Shown piece by piece: positions 62,771-64,000 of a stretch of 64,000 nt of DNA (position 1 is its first letter; each line of letters opens with the position of its first letter). This DNA is from Eleginops maclovinus (Eukaryota; Chordata; Actinopteri; Perciformes; Eleginopidae). Location of the stretch: positions 19,168,648-19,232,647 of the forward strand of contig NC_086364.1 in NCBI RefSeq assembly GCF_036324505.1. The letters run 5' to 3'. A program made the position numbers and the translations under genes. The notes beneath the pieces were generated by a model. That model ran no database searches and was not told where the DNA came from. It saw nothing but the letters and a program-made list of their open reading frames with translations.

Positions 62771-62987
62771 ATGAAGATGCTGATGTGTGACCGCGGCGTC
62801 CAGATGCTCGTGACGACGGTGGGCGCGTTCGCCGCCTTCAGCCTCATGACTATCGCCGTCGGTACCGACTACTGGCTGTACTCGCGCGGGGTCTGCCGCA
62901 CGAAGAGCAACAACGACAACGACACAAGCCGCAAGAACGAGGAGGTGATGACGCACTCCGGCCTCTGGCGAACCTGCTGTCTGGAAG
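62771..62987 (+). CDS. cacng3: CACNG3-type TARP (calcium channel gamma-3 subunit), first coding exon
   Basis: TARPs are four-pass membrane proteins that traffic and gate AMPA receptors. This exon encodes [18 protein letters not shown], then [20 protein letters not shown], which holds the first membrane segment (about residues 12-32), then [20 protein letters not shown] and [15 protein letters not shown]. The NDT sequon in the first extracellular loop and the GLWRTCC claudin-family motif are visible. MCDRG and CRTKS resemble gamma-3 more than gamma-2 (MGLFDRG, CKTKS). It ends in phase 1 before gtacgt, as I expect for this family. Start choice is uncertain: ATGs at 62771, 62777 and 62783 are in frame, and only 62777 has A at -3. 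Other exons lie beyond the window. Confidence 0.93.

Positions 62988-64000
<1,013 letters not shown>

Overview
The window is vertebrate genomic DNA, almost certainly from a teleost fish and probably a spiny-rayed one. The evidence is short GT-AG exons in long introns, extreme (CA)n/(GT)n microsatellite density, and L2-type LINE 3' ends, tRNA-derived SINEs and TIR elements of kinds common in fish genomes. No bacterial, viral or plasmid features were found. Species cannot be named from sequence alone.

Two genes lie on the + strand. Positions 2923-51019 hold the 3' three quarters of a conventional protein kinase C gene, best identified as prkcb. Thirteen constitutive coding exons run from the second C1 domain (C1B) through C2, hinge and kinase domain. 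They are followed by two alternative last exons: a beta-I-type C-tail at 41949-42125 and a beta-II-type C-tail at 50864-51019. Exon lengths and phases agree with the conserved vertebrate conventional-PKC layout as I remember it. The start codon, pseudosubstrate and C1A exons lie off the left edge. About 11.75 kb downstream is the first coding exon (62771-62987) of a TARP/calcium-channel gamma gene, best identified as cacng3; its remaining exons lie off the right edge. PRKCB next to CACNG3 is the arrangement known in human, which supports both calls.

The introns hold most of the unexplained structure. There are seven copies, whole or partial, of one short element with TTAAAGGGGCCC-type terminal inverted repeats, plus one relative with a different interior. 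There are also L2 fragments (one nested inside a TIR element, one lying against an exon acceptor), two tRNA-SINEs, a hAT-like terminus, an 850-bp ATCCT-type pentanucleotide array, a 90-bp direct repeat, an unnamed dispersed repeat, and more than twenty dinucleotide arrays, many in pairs about 95-135 bp apart.

The genes act in related signalling. PKC-beta is a Ca2+/diacylglycerol-dependent Ser/Thr kinase, and CACNG3 is an AMPA-receptor auxiliary subunit of a family whose C-tails are known PKC/CaMKII targets. I see no evidence for a wholly new gene system. The most check-worthy observations are the beta-I-before-beta-II order of the alternative last exons, a skippable C1B exon enclosed by complementary (GT)n and (CA)n arrays, and the density of TIR elements carrying CCAAT boxes and AATAAA signals.
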